A stretch of 64,000 nucleotides of DNA from Pseudomonas uvaldensis (GCF_021271205.1 NZ_JAIWKS010000002.1:186001-250000); one strand, 5' to 3'; positions 30,601-40,381 are shown, numbered from the stretch's first letter. The notes: generated from the letters alone by a model not told the origin. A program made the numbers and translations.

Positions 30601-33600
30601 GAACCTCGAAGGTGAACTGCGCGGTACCGGCGTGAGTGGCGGCGGGACCTTGAAGCTGGCGGCCAGCAAAGTGCTGATCGGCAACAGCAGCGCGCCGCTT
30701 GACCCTGGCACTCTGCAACTGGACGGCGATTTCTTCGACAAGGGTTTCTCGGCCTATGACATCACCGGCAACGAAGGCCTGACTGTGGCCGACGGGACCC
30801 GGGTTGATGTGACGATGCCGGTGTACCGTGTTGGTGAGCAGGCGTTGGTTACCGATAGCGACGCGGAGCCAGGCGCTGCCTTGCAGCGCTGGACGCCGGA
30901 GCTCTACCAGGAAGACGCGATCAAGGGTGTGCTGACCCAGCGTCGCGGTGCGAGCCTGAGCCTCACCGCCGGCACCGCGAACTCCAGCGCCGCCGACATG
31001 GCCAGCACGGTATTGAGCCTGGGCAAGGGCAGCGTGATCAATGTCGATCCGGGCCAAGGCATTGACCTACGCAGTATTGGTCAATTGACCGTCAACGGCA
31101 CACTCAACGCGTGGGGAGGGCGGGTCAGCCTCACCGAGTTGAGCGTCAATGATACGGTTCGCGATCAGGTCAATGCCCAGGGTCACGGTCGTTCCATCTG
31201 GCTGGGCGAGCAGGCGCTGATCGATGTCTCCAGCCGGGCCGTGACTGCCCGGGGCATGCGCGGCCAGACCTACGGCCTGGTGCGCGATGGCGGGCAGATT
31301 GTCGTCGGCGGCCAGATCGATGCCGCGAAAGGCTCGACGTCGGCCTCCGAGCTGTTTGTGGTGGTGCGCGACGGTGCCCGTCTGCAAGCGGATGGCAGCC
31401 AGGCCGTGCTGGATGTTCCGGGCCAGGGTCGCACGTTGGTAGCGAGCAATGGCGGCAGTATTTCCCTGGCGTCGGCCAATGGCCTGTATCTGGACGGTGC
31501 GTTCAGCGCCCGTTCCGGGGGCGGCGGGGCGGCTGGGGGCAGTCTGTCGGTAGCACTGGAAACCCCCTATTATCTGAGAAGCGCAGTCAATGACCGAGTG
31601 TTGAACGTGCGTGAGCTGGTTCTGAGGCAAGTCGCCCAGGCAAGCTCGCTGAGCGATTCGGCTGAAACCTCGGCGGACTCGTTGGTTTATGGTCACGGCC
31701 AGCTGGGTATCGATCAAGTCCGGGGCGGTGGTTTCGACAGCCTGTCGTTGTTAAGCAACGGCCTGATGAGTGTGGATGGCGACCTCTCGATATCCCTCGG
31801 CCAAGGCCTTGCCTTGTACGCCCGCAGTTTTGGATTGAGTGCAACCGCGCCCGCCAATACCCGGGTCGAGCTCAATGCCCCCCATGTGTTGCTCTCTACC
31901 GCGACAGGGCTGGCGAGCACTCGACCGAGTTTTGATCCTTACACCCGGCCGGTGGTCGAGGGCGGCGGGGTATCGCTATTGGCGAACAAGGCGGTGTTTT
32001 CTGTGAACGCGGATCTGCTCGATGTGCAAGGCAATGTGATGTTCAGCAGCAAAGGCACCGTGAGGCAGGCCGATGGCAGCACGGTGGAGCTTGAGCGGGC
32101 AGGTTTCGATCAGGTCCAGCTAAGCAGCCGGGGTGATATGCGTTTCCTGGCCGGGTTCTCCGGCAACGATATGCCTGAAGGTTTCACTACCCAATTACTG
32201 ACGCCCTCGGACATGCTTTTGCAGGCGGCGCAACTGTATCCGGCAACCGGGGTAGGGGCACGGATATTGGCGGGATATGGTTGGGGAACTGAACCCGATA
32301 GCAGCACGAGGCTCTATGACCCGACGCGTAGCCTGGTCATTGGGCGTACCACCCAGGTCACACCACAAGTGCCTTATTCCGTATTCGGTCGCCTGCAATT
32401 AGGCAGCGCGAAGATCGAACAGGGTGGTGTCGTCCGAGCACCCTTGGGGTTGCTTGAAGTCGGTACAAACAGCGGGGAGGGTATATCGGCTCGGGTAGAC
32501 CTGTTGCCGGGCAGCCTGACGTCGGTCAGTGGCCTGGGCCTGGTCTTGCCTTATGGCGGCACGGTCGACGGACAGAGTTATCAGTACGCTGGAAAAAAGG
32601 TTGTGTTGCTGGGACAAGGAGCGGTGCCCTCCGGCAACGGTGACCTGAATATCGGTGTGATTCTCGGCGGCAAGTCGGTGGCGGCCGAGGAAGGCTCGGT
32701 ACTCGACCTCTCGGGCGGCGGTGAATTGCTCGGCGCCGGTTTTATCTCAGGCCGGGGCGGCTCCACCGATGCGCGTTTCAACCCGTTGGTGCAGATTGGC
32801 GTCAATGGCGGTTTCACATTACCGGGGCTGTCCAGCAATCCGGTCTACGCCATCGTGCCGGGCAATCAGAGCCAATACGCGCCGGTTGCAGCCGAAGGGG
32901 GGGCGGTGGATCCCAGGGTAGGTCAGCAGATCACCATCGGTGCCGGTGTGCCTGGGCTGGCTGCCGGCACTTATACCCTGATGCCGTCCACCTATGCCTT
33001 ACTGCCGGGGGCGTTCCGGGTCGAGGTCAATGGCTTGGCGGGGCAGGGCGCCACGACGGGCGCGCAACAGATGCGCAATGGTTCCTGGACCACCTCCGGA
33101 GTGTTGTCGGTGGCCAACACCGGGCAGCGCAACAGTTTGTCCAGCCAGGTCATTCTGACTTCAGGCGATGTGCTGCGCCGTTATTCGCAATACAACGAAA
33201 CCAGCTACGCCCAGTTTGTGCTGGCCGATGCCGCTCGCCTGGGCGTGCCTCGGGCAATGCTGCCCGTGGACGCCAAGACGTTGAAATTGAACCTGGCAAA
33301 GGGCGCGGGGGATCAGGCGTTTTCCTTCAACGGCACAGGCAAGTTCGCGCCTCAGACGGGGGGCTACGGCGGCACCGTTGCGGTGGTGGGGCGCGCCGGG
33401 AGCGCATTGGAAGTGGTTGCTGATGGGCGTGGGGCCACGGCCGGCTTCGACGGCGTGACCCTCAATGCGGGAAGCCTCAATGCATTGAAGGCTACACGCC
33501 AAGTGATTGGCGGCCAGTTTTACGTTGACTATGGCCAGGGAGGAAACTACATCACGCCGCAAAGGGTGTCCCGCAGTGTTGCGTTGCGTGAAGGTGCGAT

Positions 33601-36600
33601 CCTGTCGGCGCCTGAGGTATTGCTCTTGGCCGACGGCGGCGAGCTATTGGTGGAGCAAGGCGCAGCCATCAACACCATCGGACAGGGCAAGGCCGCGTAC
33701 GATGCACGCGATGGCTTTATCTATAACCTCAACGTGAAGAACCAGAATTACAACATGCTGGCGGCCTCCAACGGCGTGCTCAACGTGTTGGCTCCGCAGT
33801 CGGGTGCTACAGGATCGGTCAATATTGGCGGGTGCAGCCTGACACCGTGTAGCGGCGTGACGCGGATTCACTCCGAAGGCAGCATCGTTGCCGCCTCCGG
33901 CAGCAGCCTGGCGTTGGACGACCAGGTGCGTTACGGCACTCGTCACCTGACCCTGGCTCTGAGCAATATCAACGTCGGCACGGTCCAGGCATTGAGCGAT
34001 GCAGCGGGGCGCAATGTATTGCCTGCCGGTCTGACCCTGAGCCAGACGGTGCTCGACCGCCTGTTGCGCGGCGACACTCAATATGGCGCTCCGGCCCTGG
34101 AAACTCTCGAACTGTCGGCCAGTCAGGCGCTGAATTTCTACGGCACCGTCAGCCTCGACACCTATGATTCGACTACCGGCAAGTCACGCCTGAATAACCT
34201 GATGCTCAGTACCCCGGCCATTTATGGCGCGGGCAGTGCCAGCGACGTAGCGACCATCCGGACCGCCAACCTGGTCTGGAACGGTGCCGTCGGCGCGCCG
34301 GGTTCGGTGATTGCAGGCGGAGCCGGCACCGGCGCCGGTCGCCTGGACATCCAGGCCCAACGCATCGAGTTCGGCTACGGTGCGTTTGCCCAGCCCAGCT
34401 CGCTCACCACCCTGGACCGCCTGGCTCTGGGCTTTGCCAACGTCAACCTCAGCGCCAGTGAACGCCTGACGGCCAACCACAAAGGCAGCCTGGCGGTGTA
34501 TCAAAGCCAGGGGGCCTATGACGCGAAAACAGGTTTCGCCTACAGCGGCGGCAATCTCAATATTCTTACTCCGTTGTTGACCGGTGAGGCCGGTTCGATC
34601 AACCGCATCACCGCGGGTGGGGCGATCAACGTAGCGGGTACGAGCGCTAAGCCGGGCACCGTTTCCGGGCTCGGTGGCGAGTTATCCCTCAAGGGTGCCA
34701 GCCTCAACCTGGCCAGTGCGGTGGTGTTGCCCAGCGGCAAGTTGACCCTGGGCGCGACCGATGACCTGACCCTGGCCGATGGGGCGTCGATCGACGTAGC
34801 CGGTCGCGGGATCACCTTCAACGATGTCACGCGCCACAGCGCCGGTGGCGAGGTAATCCTGCAAAGCCGCAACGGCAACATTCGTCAGGCCAGCGGGTCG
34901 AGCATCGACCTCTCGGCCCGCAACAATCAGGCCGGCCGGCTCAGCGCCGTGGCCCTGGATGGGGCGGCGGGGATGGTGGACCTGCAAGGGCGAATCCTGG
35001 GTAGCAGCTCGGGCGAATATGACGCCGGCGGCACCGTCATGCCGTACCTGGCTGGCGGCGTGGAAATCCAGGCCCAGCGTCTGGGCGGCGGTGGCAGCCT
35101 CAGCGAGCAGTTCGCGGCGTTGAACCAACGGTTGAACGATGGGCAGGTCTACGGTTCCCGTGGTTTCCAGCTTAAACAGGGCGACCTGGTGATCGGCGAC
35201 GGGCTCAAGGCCTCGACCATCAGTGTGTCGGTCGACAACGGCAATCTGTTGGTCAACGGCAAGGTAGACGCCAGTGGCGAGCGGGTTGGCAGCATCCGGC
35301 TCGCGGCGGGGCGTTCCCTGACCCTGGGCGGCAACGCGGTACTCGATGCCCACGGCAATCGCCTTCGGGTGGACAGCTACGGCAAGATCATCGATTCGCC
35401 AAACCGTGCCATCGTCGACCTGACGTCCCGCGCAGGTGTACTGACCTTGTCCGATGGCGCCCGCATCGACCTGCGCCATGGCATTGCGGCGACAGCCGGC
35501 CAGCATGACGGTCGCGCCCGTGGCACCCTGGAGCTCAATGCCCGCCGCGCCGGCCCGGATGCCACCCACGGCGACATTGCCATCGACGCCAGTGGCAACC
35601 TGGACATTCAGGGCGCGCGGTCCATCGCCGTCAATGGTATGTGGCAGTACAGCGACGCGGAATATGGCAGCGATCCGGCGGCCAGCGGACGCCCTTATCA
35701 GGTCATCGACCAGGCATACCTGGACCGCAAGCATCAGGACAGCACAGCCTTCATCAACGCGGCGCTGGACAACGACGATTTGATGCAACGCAAACTCGCC
35801 GGCCTGAACAATGCCCGTTATGCCGACGCGTTCCACTTGCGGCCCGGTGTCGAGATCGTCAGTGCGACCGCCGACGGTGATCTGGTGGTGCAGGGCGACC
35901 TGGACCTGTCCGGTTATCGCTATGCGAGCGTCAATCCGCACACGCAGAAAACCGCCGTGTACGGCTCCGGCGAGGCCGGTGCGTTGACCCTGCGCGCCGG
36001 GGGCGACCTGAGCATCTACGGCAGCATCAACGACGGTTTCGCACCACCACCGGCCACGCAGGATGACAAGGGCTGGGTGTTGCTGCCCGGCATCGACTTC
36101 ACGGGGGGCGACATCGTCGTACCCGGCGCCGGCGTGACCCTGGCCGAAGGCACGGCCTTCCCGGCGGGGACCACGTTGAACTACGACTTGCCGATCAAAG
36201 GCGTGACGTTGGCGGCGGGTACCCGATTGCCGGTGGCGGCGATTCTCGAACAGCCACTGGAGCTGCCCGCCGGCACTGTATTGGCGGCCGCCGTGCATGA
36301 TGCCTCGGGCAATCTGCTGTTTGCCGCGGGCACCTTGCTGAACCAGGCCCAGACCCTGCAAGCCGGCTCGCAACTGGGGGCCGGCAGTGTATTGAACGGG
36401 CCCACTGCGTTGCTCGGCTTCACCTGGCCGAAGGGCGTTGCGTTGCCCAACGTGGCGGACGCGGGCAATGCACAGAGCAATATTCTCAGGCTGGATCGCA
36501 GCCTGGCACTGAACCGTGGTTCGCTGATCCCGTCCGGTACCGATGTGAAGTTGCCCGATGGCGTCGAGTCGATCCAACTGCGTCCTGAAATCGCCGGCAG

Positions 36601-39600
36601 CCAGGGGCGGATGTGGGCCGTCGCTCCGATGCTTGCCGAGGGTTCGCAGTCCTGGTCGCTGCGGTTGGTGGCCGGGGCCGATACGGCAGCGGCGGACAGC
36701 CGGATCGTCCAGCCGGAACCGGTGAATGGCGATTTGCGTTTTGCCGACAGTCATTACGGCATGTTCGGTAAGCCGGTACCGGCCAAAGGCGTTTTCATCT
36801 GGACTGAAGCAGGGGTCGCAGAGCTTCTGAACGCCGGGATCACTGTCGAGCTTGGCGCACCCATCGACCAGGAAATCGTAGGCGCCTTCGGTTACGCCTC
36901 GGTCGATGCATTTTGTGCCGACCTTCCGTTCATGTGCGCGCAGCAATCTTCCTACAAGTGGACTGAGGCAGCCGTGGAGGCGCTGGCGGGATCCGGTTAT
37001 GACGTCAAGGCAGGGGCCCCGATCGATGCGTCGGCTGCCCAGTTTTTCGGGTTCGATTCGGTCCAGGCGCTTTGTGAATATGCGCCAGAGCTGTGTGCGG
37101 CCCTCGGCGTGGACTACAAGCTGGTCGCCGGCAGTACCCGCCCGAGTGTCATCCGCACCGGCACCGGCGACCTGGAACTGCTCAGCGGTGGCAGCCTGCG
37201 CATGGACTCGTTGTTCGGCATCTACACCGCCGGCACTTCGTCGGCGCCGACGTTCCCGGGCGATCCCTACAACCAGCCCAAGGCATTGGGCAGTAGCGGC
37301 AAGGTACTCAACGACGAAAATGGCAGCTACGAAAAACTCGTGGATGGCGGCACAGAGAGCATCTATCGCGCCTGGTATCCGGATGCGGGCGGGAACCTGT
37401 TGCTCAAAGTCGGTGGTGATCTGAGCGGCAACTTGACCGCGCCCGCCGCCACCCCTGTCGGGCGACCGAACCCTGCCGACATCGGCCAGGACTCGGCCAA
37501 TGTGGGCAACTGGCTCTGGCGCCAGGGCAACGGTGATCCGGTGAACGGCCAGCCGACGGCCTGGTGGATCAATTTTGGCAGCTATACCGCGTCGACAGAG
37601 CCAGGGGGCGCTGATCAGATGGCCGGTTTCACTGGCTTCGGGACCCTGGGCGGCGGTGATCTGGACGTACAGGTGAAGGGGGACGCGGGGGTGTTGCACC
37701 GGCTCGCCGGCAGTGACTTCAATCCAAACATCACCCCCCGCAGCCAGGGGCTGCTGTTGGCTGTGGGCAGCACGGGTCGCGTAGGCGCCGATGGCAGCCT
37801 GCAACTGACCGGCGGCGGTGATCTCAATCTGCGGGTGGGCGGTGCTTTGAATCCAGAAAGCCTGTTCGTGAACGGGCATCTCAACGGTGCGGTCATCAAC
37901 CTGCGGGGCCACGCGCAGATCGATAGCGGCGCCATCGGCCGTATTGACCTTCAATACGGCAATGCTGCCTCCGCACAGTCCCCAGGAGAAACGCGAGCCT
38001 ACGACTCCTTCAAGTCCACACGAGGATTGGCTACCGGTGGGCTGACCCTCATGCCGGGCGATGCCACCTTCGATCTGGCTACTTCGGGCGATCTTGTCGT
38101 GATGGACGTTGCCGACCCCGGTCGTGCACCGATGATGAGCGCCTCTCGCTTCAAGGACGGTGACAGGAACGGGTCGGGACTGAGCTGGTTCACGCTATGG
38201 ACGGCCAATACCGCGATCGACTTGTGGTCGTCTGGAGGTAACCTGACACCTTACACCTCTAGTACCGCAACGGATCTGGCGGTGGTCTACCCATCGATCC
38301 TGAGAGCCGTGGCGGCCGGTGGCAGCCTCTACTATGGAAAGTCGTCAGTGTTATATGAAGCAGGCTACAGCGGCGACAATCGCCCAGCCCTGCTGCTTGC
38401 TCCGGGCATCAACAGCGAGTTGCAATTCCTCGCCGGCGATTCCATCTACGGCGGCGACATGTCGGTCAGTCGTTCCGGTGCTGCGTCGTCTGCCTTGGCG
38501 ACGCCATTTCGTCCAGCCTATGTCGCTTCAGTCGATGGCGGCATCAGTATCCAGGTCAGCAATCTTTCGGCCGATGGTAATCCCGTGGTCCTCAGCAGGA
38601 ACCAATTGCCGCTGCTTGCTTTCGCCACCAGCAGCGCCTCCAGCGAATGGGCTGCCAATGTCGATCCTGCCCGCTTCTATGCGCTCAACGGTGACCTGCT
38701 GGCGGTGACCACTGGACGGACGATGACATCCGTTCCCACGGGCAAGTGGCCGGGGCGAATTGCATACGAAGGCGCCGGAACGGTCAGGATGATGGCGGGG
38801 CGAGACATCGTCAGCAGCGGGATACCGTTGGGCGGATCGCGCAGTGATGACCTGGAGGCGGGGAATTACACCGTCGGTGGCAATCTCTTCATTCACAACA
38901 ACCCCACCGACATCTCCATCGTCTCGGCCGGGCGCGACATCCTCTACAGCCACTTCAACGTTGCCGGCCCCGGCCTGCTGGAGATCACCGCCGGGCGCAA
39001 CATCCTGATGGAGGACAAGGTCAGCATCACCAGCCTCGGCGCCGTGGTGCCGGGTGATTCGCGCCCCGGCGCGAGCCTGGTGCTGCAAGCCGGCGCGGGC
39101 CTCAATGGGCCGGATTACGAGCGCTTCGTCAAGGCGTACCTGGACCCGGCAAACCAGGCCCTGGCTGGTGTACCGCTGGCGAGCCAGAACGGTAAGGTCG
39201 CCAAGACCTATGAAGCTGAATTGGTGGATTGGCTGGAGCAGCGCTTCGGCTTCAGCGGCGACAGCGAGCAGGCCCGTGCCTATTTCGCCGCGCTGCCGGC
39301 CGAACAGCAGCGGGTGTTTGCCCGCGATGTGTACTTTGCCGAACTCAAGGCCGGTGGGCGTGAGTACAACGAAGTCGGCGGCGTACGCCAGGGCAGCTAT
39401 CTGCGCGGCCGCGAGGCGATCGCGCTGTTGTTCCCGGACAAGGACGTGGCGGGCAATGCGATCACCTACAAAGGCGACATTACGATGTTCGGCGGGGCGG
39501 GTGTGCACACCGATTTCGGCGGCAGCATTCAGATGCTCACCCCGGGCGGTGGCCAGACCTTCGGCATCGAGGGTAACGCGCCGCCGTCCACCGCAGGCGT

Positions 39601-40321
39601 CATTACCCAGGGTGAGGGCGATATCCAGTTGTATGCGCGCAACAGCATCCTGCTGGGGCAGAGCCGGATCATGACCACCTTTGGTGGCTCGATCCTGGGC
39701 TGGTCGGCCCAGGGCGATATCAACGCCGGTCGCGGTTCGAAGACCACCGTGGTCTATACGCCGCCCAAACGGCTGTACGACACCTGGGGCAACGTGACCC
39801 TGTCGCCGTCGGTGCCGAGCACCGGTGCCGGTATTGCTACCCTCAATCCGATTGCCGAGGTGACGCCCGGCGATATCGACCTGATCGCGCCGTTGGGCAC
39901 CATCGATGCGGGCGAGGCGGGGATCCGGGTGTCGGGTAACGTGAACATCGCGGCGCTGACCGTGGTGAACGCCGCCAACATCCAGACCCAGGGCAAATCC
40001 ACCGGCGTGCCGCTGGCCGCCACGGTGAACACGGGAGCGATCACCTCAGCCAGTTCGGCGGCGTCCTCGGCGACCCAAGCGGCGGAAGAGGTCGCGCGCC
40101 AGCAACAGGCGGCGGCGCGGCAGAGCCAGGCGTCGGTGTTCACCGTGCAAGTGGTGAGCTTCGGCTCCGAGCAACTGGCTCCGTCCCGCGACGGAGCCAG
40201 CCGCGAAACGCCCAGGGCCTATGATCCCGCCAGCCCCGTGCAAGTGCTCGGCGCCGGCCCTCTGGATGAACAGACGCGGCAGCGCCTGACCGAGGAGGAG
40301 CGGGGGCGGTTGAGTTTGTGA
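27683..40321 (+). CDS. pdtA: Giant two-partner-secretion exoprotein, filamentous haemagglutinin family (PdtA-like TpsA)
   Basis: 4,212 aa. The start at 27683 has AAAGGA upstream at good spacing; the TTG at 27647 and ATG at 27674 are less suited. An extended N-region precedes the signal core LKPLAQAIALLMVAGNAQA (cleavage near residue 42). The TPS domain follows (about 110-300), with NWETFNVGRNTTVDFQQ and VNRNGIIFSG, the latter replacing the NPNGI motif. The rest is a long beta-helix of Gly/Ser/Asn-rich repeats such as GGDLxLxAGG, with two Cys-containing 48-50-residue repeats near 3,040-3,140. The C-terminal region ends in a Gln/Ala-rich stretch, typical of the DUF3739 haemagglutinin group. Position after hxc matches P. 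aeruginosa PdtA. A TpsB gene is not found nearby. Confidence 0.9.
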   Translation: MLRCKPRMNLNASRRDGELSMLRLKPLAQAIALLMVAGNAQAATAFSSSWFAAKGASQAAGAGRPTTARPGMPPPLAQQQRANAQLQRSLTNLNNTVAAIAAQQAAQAAGRQAAFGQVQVVPDGLGEGGLKVDNSLTQGWLNAKGPKQTQAGGKTTVTIEQTADKAILNWETFNVGRNTTVDFQQQADWAVLNRVNDPQARPSQIQGQIKGNGTVMLVNRNGIIFSGSSQVNVRNLAAVAANISDEQFSQRGLYVDATGTQPTFTDAAGKIEVQQGAQIETHRAATSTAGGGYALLLGSEVENAGSIITAKGQTTLAAGDSFYIRRGQGTSGNLRSTTRGNEVATSLKPGSSAGTVINSGLIQASTGDITLTGHRVEQNGVAVASSSVDTRGTVHLLNAISDGTGSVTLGQGSATAVLLDAAGGSALDSQRNAGPAGLDGTPNNLITGQFNNLSSVVDRSDQSRVEIVSGGSVDFQNGSITLATGGQVAVSAAGRSLVRDGAVIDVSGAIGVKVAMESNSIKVNVQGNEQRDAPVNREGGKLTSNDVWVDVRDLVYVPAGTNGYATDRWYTAGGLLEVGGYLGTRGHSVGEWAAQGGTLTFTGNDVVTQQAAQLNLSGGTLDVQSGYLRQSWLKGADGRLYELSKAPGDILYTGIYKGYEDHSQRWGQTDYYYNPLIAPRERFEAGYTVGRDAGKLVVSTRNAVLEGQIVGEVYQGERQTQAPNLNLDGYQQSQNAVARRAQLWVGSYTPIYDKTNGVINSGLNPTFDQVTFGKVSDKIAAGLDLTSAVGSDRQGKLVLDNELLNGFQLGAVKVAAGEGIKVNGALKVADGGDITLYAPQVEVNADLTARSGRIALGNVLKQIRTDNFQMGDVTLSPATGQRAMVTLGEGVKLNTAGRWSNLLLDDTDRQGLPFINGGTVSVRSSGDIDVQQGSLIDVSSGAAVMADGKTRGGKGGDLTLTASTGASSGNGDLNLEGELRGTGVSGGGTLKLAASKVLIGNSSAPLDPGTLQLDGDFFDKGFSAYDITGNEGLTVADGTRVDVTMPVYRVGEQALVTDSDAEPGAALQRWTPELYQEDAIKGVLTQRRGASLSLTAGTANSSAADMASTVLSLGKGSVINVDPGQGIDLRSIGQLTVNGTLNAWGGRVSLTELSVNDTVRDQVNAQGHGRSIWLGEQALIDVSSRAVTARGMRGQTYGLVRDGGQIVVGGQIDAAKGSTSASELFVVVRDGARLQADGSQAVLDVPGQGRTLVASNGGSISLASANGLYLDGAFSARSGGGGAAGGSLSVALETPYYLRSAVNDRVLNVRELVLRQVAQASSLSDSAETSADSLVYGHGQLGIDQVRGGGFDSLSLLSNGLMSVDGDLSISLGQGLALYARSFGLSATAPANTRVELNAPHVLLSTATGLASTRPSFDPYTRPVVEGGGVSLLANKAVFSVNADLLDVQGNVMFSSKGTVRQADGSTVELERAGFDQVQLSSRGDMRFLAGFSGNDMPEGFTTQLLTPSDMLLQAAQLYPATGVGARILAGYGWGTEPDSSTRLYDPTRSLVIGRTTQVTPQVPYSVFGRLQLGSAKIEQGGVVRAPLGLLEVGTNSGEGISARVDLLPGSLTSVSGLGLVLPYGGTVDGQSYQYAGKKVVLLGQGAVPSGNGDLNIGVILGGKSVAAEEGSVLDLSGGGELLGAGFISGRGGSTDARFNPLVQIGVNGGFTLPGLSSNPVYAIVPGNQSQYAPVAAEGGAVDPRVGQQITIGAGVPGLAAGTYTLMPSTYALLPGAFRVEVNGLAGQGATTGAQQMRNGSWTTSGVLSVANTGQRNSLSSQVILTSGDVLRRYSQYNETSYAQFVLADAARLGVPRAMLPVDAKTLKLNLAKGAGDQAFSFNGTGKFAPQTGGYGGTVAVVGRAGSALEVVADGRGATAGFDGVTLNAGSLNALKATRQVIGGQFYVDYGQGGNYITPQRVSRSVALREGAILSAPEVLLLADGGELLVEQGAAINTIGQGKAAYDARDGFIYNLNVKNQNYNMLAASNGVLNVLAPQSGATGSVNIGGCSLTPCSGVTRIHSEGSIVAASGSSLALDDQVRYGTRHLTLALSNINVGTVQALSDAAGRNVLPAGLTLSQTVLDRLLRGDTQYGAPALETLELSASQALNFYGTVSLDTYDSTTGKSRLNNLMLSTPAIYGAGSASDVATIRTANLVWNGAVGAPGSVIAGGAGTGAGRLDIQAQRIEFGYGAFAQPSSLTTLDRLALGFANVNLSASERLTANHKGSLAVYQSQGAYDAKTGFAYSGGNLNILTPLLTGEAGSINRITAGGAINVAGTSAKPGTVSGLGGELSLKGASLNLASAVVLPSGKLTLGATDDLTLADGASIDVAGRGITFNDVTRHSAGGEVILQSRNGNIRQASGSSIDLSARNNQAGRLSAVALDGAAGMVDLQGRILGSSSGEYDAGGTVMPYLAGGVEIQAQRLGGGGSLSEQFAALNQRLNDGQVYGSRGFQLKQGDLVIGDGLKASTISVSVDNGNLLVNGKVDASGERVGSIRLAAGRSLTLGGNAVLDAHGNRLRVDSYGKIIDSPNRAIVDLTSRAGVLTLSDGARIDLRHGIAATAGQHDGRARGTLELNARRAGPDATHGDIAIDASGNLDIQGARSIAVNGMWQYSDAEYGSDPAASGRPYQVIDQAYLDRKHQDSTAFINAALDNDDLMQRKLAGLNNARYADAFHLRPGVEIVSATADGDLVVQGDLDLSGYRYASVNPHTQKTAVYGSGEAGALTLRAGGDLSIYGSINDGFAPPPATQDDKGWVLLPGIDFTGGDIVVPGAGVTLAEGTAFPAGTTLNYDLPIKGVTLAAGTRLPVAAILEQPLELPAGTVLAAAVHDASGNLLFAAGTLLNQAQTLQAGSQLGAGSVLNGPTALLGFTWPKGVALPNVADAGNAQSNILRLDRSLALNRGSLIPSGTDVKLPDGVESIQLRPEIAGSQGRMWAVAPMLAEGSQSWSLRLVAGADTAAADSRIVQPEPVNGDLRFADSHYGMFGKPVPAKGVFIWTEAGVAELLNAGITVELGAPIDQEIVGAFGYASVDAFCADLPFMCAQQSSYKWTEAAVEALAGSGYDVKAGAPIDASAAQFFGFDSVQALCEYAPELCAALGVDYKLVAGSTRPSVIRTGTGDLELLSGGSLRMDSLFGIYTAGTSSAPTFPGDPYNQPKALGSSGKVLNDENGSYEKLVDGGTESIYRAWYPDAGGNLLLKVGGDLSGNLTAPAATPVGRPNPADIGQDSANVGNWLWRQGNGDPVNGQPTAWWINFGSYTASTEPGGADQMAGFTGFGTLGGGDLDVQVKGDAGVLHRLAGSDFNPNITPRSQGLLLAVGSTGRVGADGSLQLTGGGDLNLRVGGALNPESLFVNGHLNGAVINLRGHAQIDSGAIGRIDLQYGNAASAQSPGETRAYDSFKSTRGLATGGLTLMPGDATFDLATSGDLVVMDVADPGRAPMMSASRFKDGDRNGSGLSWFTLWTANTAIDLWSSGGNLTPYTSSTATDLAVVYPSILRAVAAGGSLYYGKSSVLYEAGYSGDNRPALLLAPGINSELQFLAGDSIYGGDMSVSRSGAASSALATPFRPAYVASVDGGISIQVSNLSADGNPVVLSRNQLPLLAFATSSASSEWAANVDPARFYALNGDLLAVTTGRTMTSVPTGKWPGRIAYEGAGTVRMMAGRDIVSSGIPLGGSRSDDLEAGNYTVGGNLFIHNNPTDISIVSAGRDILYSHFNVAGPGLLEITAGRNILMEDKVSITSLGAVVPGDSRPGASLVLQAGAGLNGPDYERFVKAYLDPANQALAGVPLASQNGKVAKTYEAELVDWLEQRFGFSGDSEQARAYFAALPAEQQRVFARDVYFAELKAGGREYNEVGGVRQGSYLRGREAIALLFPDKDVAGNAITYKGDITMFGGAGVHTDFGGSIQMLTPGGGQTFGIEGNAPPSTAGVITQGEGDIQLYARNSILLGQSRIMTTFGGSILGWSAQGDINAGRGSKTTVVYTPPKRLYDTWGNVTLSPSVPSTGAGIATLNPIAEVTPGDIDLIAPLGTIDAGEAGIRVSGNVNIAALTVVNAANIQTQGKSTGVPLAATVNTGAITSASSAASSATQAAEEVARQQQAAARQSQASVFTVQVVSFGSEQLAPSRDGASRETPRAYDPASPVQVLGAGPLDEQTRQRLTEEERGRLSL
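36120..36420 (+). repeat. AGT-type short repeats inside the TpsA protein
   Basis: The translated segment contains five or more variants of L-x-A-G-T/S-x-L (LAEGTAFPAGTTL, LAAGTRLP, LPAGTVLAAA, FAAGTLL, LQAGSQLGAGSVL). They are spaced by roughly 15-20 residues and look like consecutive beta-helix rungs. Confidence 0.6.
36794..37100 (+). repeat. Two tandem ~50-residue Cys-containing repeats in the TpsA protein
   Basis: Copy 1 (36794-36941) starts FIWTEAGVAELLNAGITV and ends DAFCADLPFMCA. Copy 2 (36953-37100) starts YKWTEAAVEALAGSGYDV and ends QALCEYAPELCA. Both share W-T-E-A-x-V-x-x-L, GAPID and a C-x6-C pair. These are nearly the only cysteines in the repeat region. Confidence 0.8.
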
Positions 40322-40356
40322 ACAGGGCTGTGGTGGCGTTGGCTGTGCCGCCGCCA

Positions 40357-40381
40357 TCGCGGGCAAGGCTAGCTCCCACGG
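40357..40381. repeat. Single REP-like half-element after pdtA
   Basis: CGCGGGCAAGGCTAGCTCCCACGG resembles one arm of a Pseudomonas REP (GCGAGCAAGCCCGCTCCCAC). It lies 35 bp after the TpsA stop in the gap before the convergent GGDEF gene. Confidence 0.5.

Noticed and set aside
34682..37954. 1,090-codon frame on the minus strand within the TpsA gene
   Set aside because: It is antisense to a gene with strong codon bias; amino-acid content (His/Gln/Arg-rich) is that of a shadow frame.
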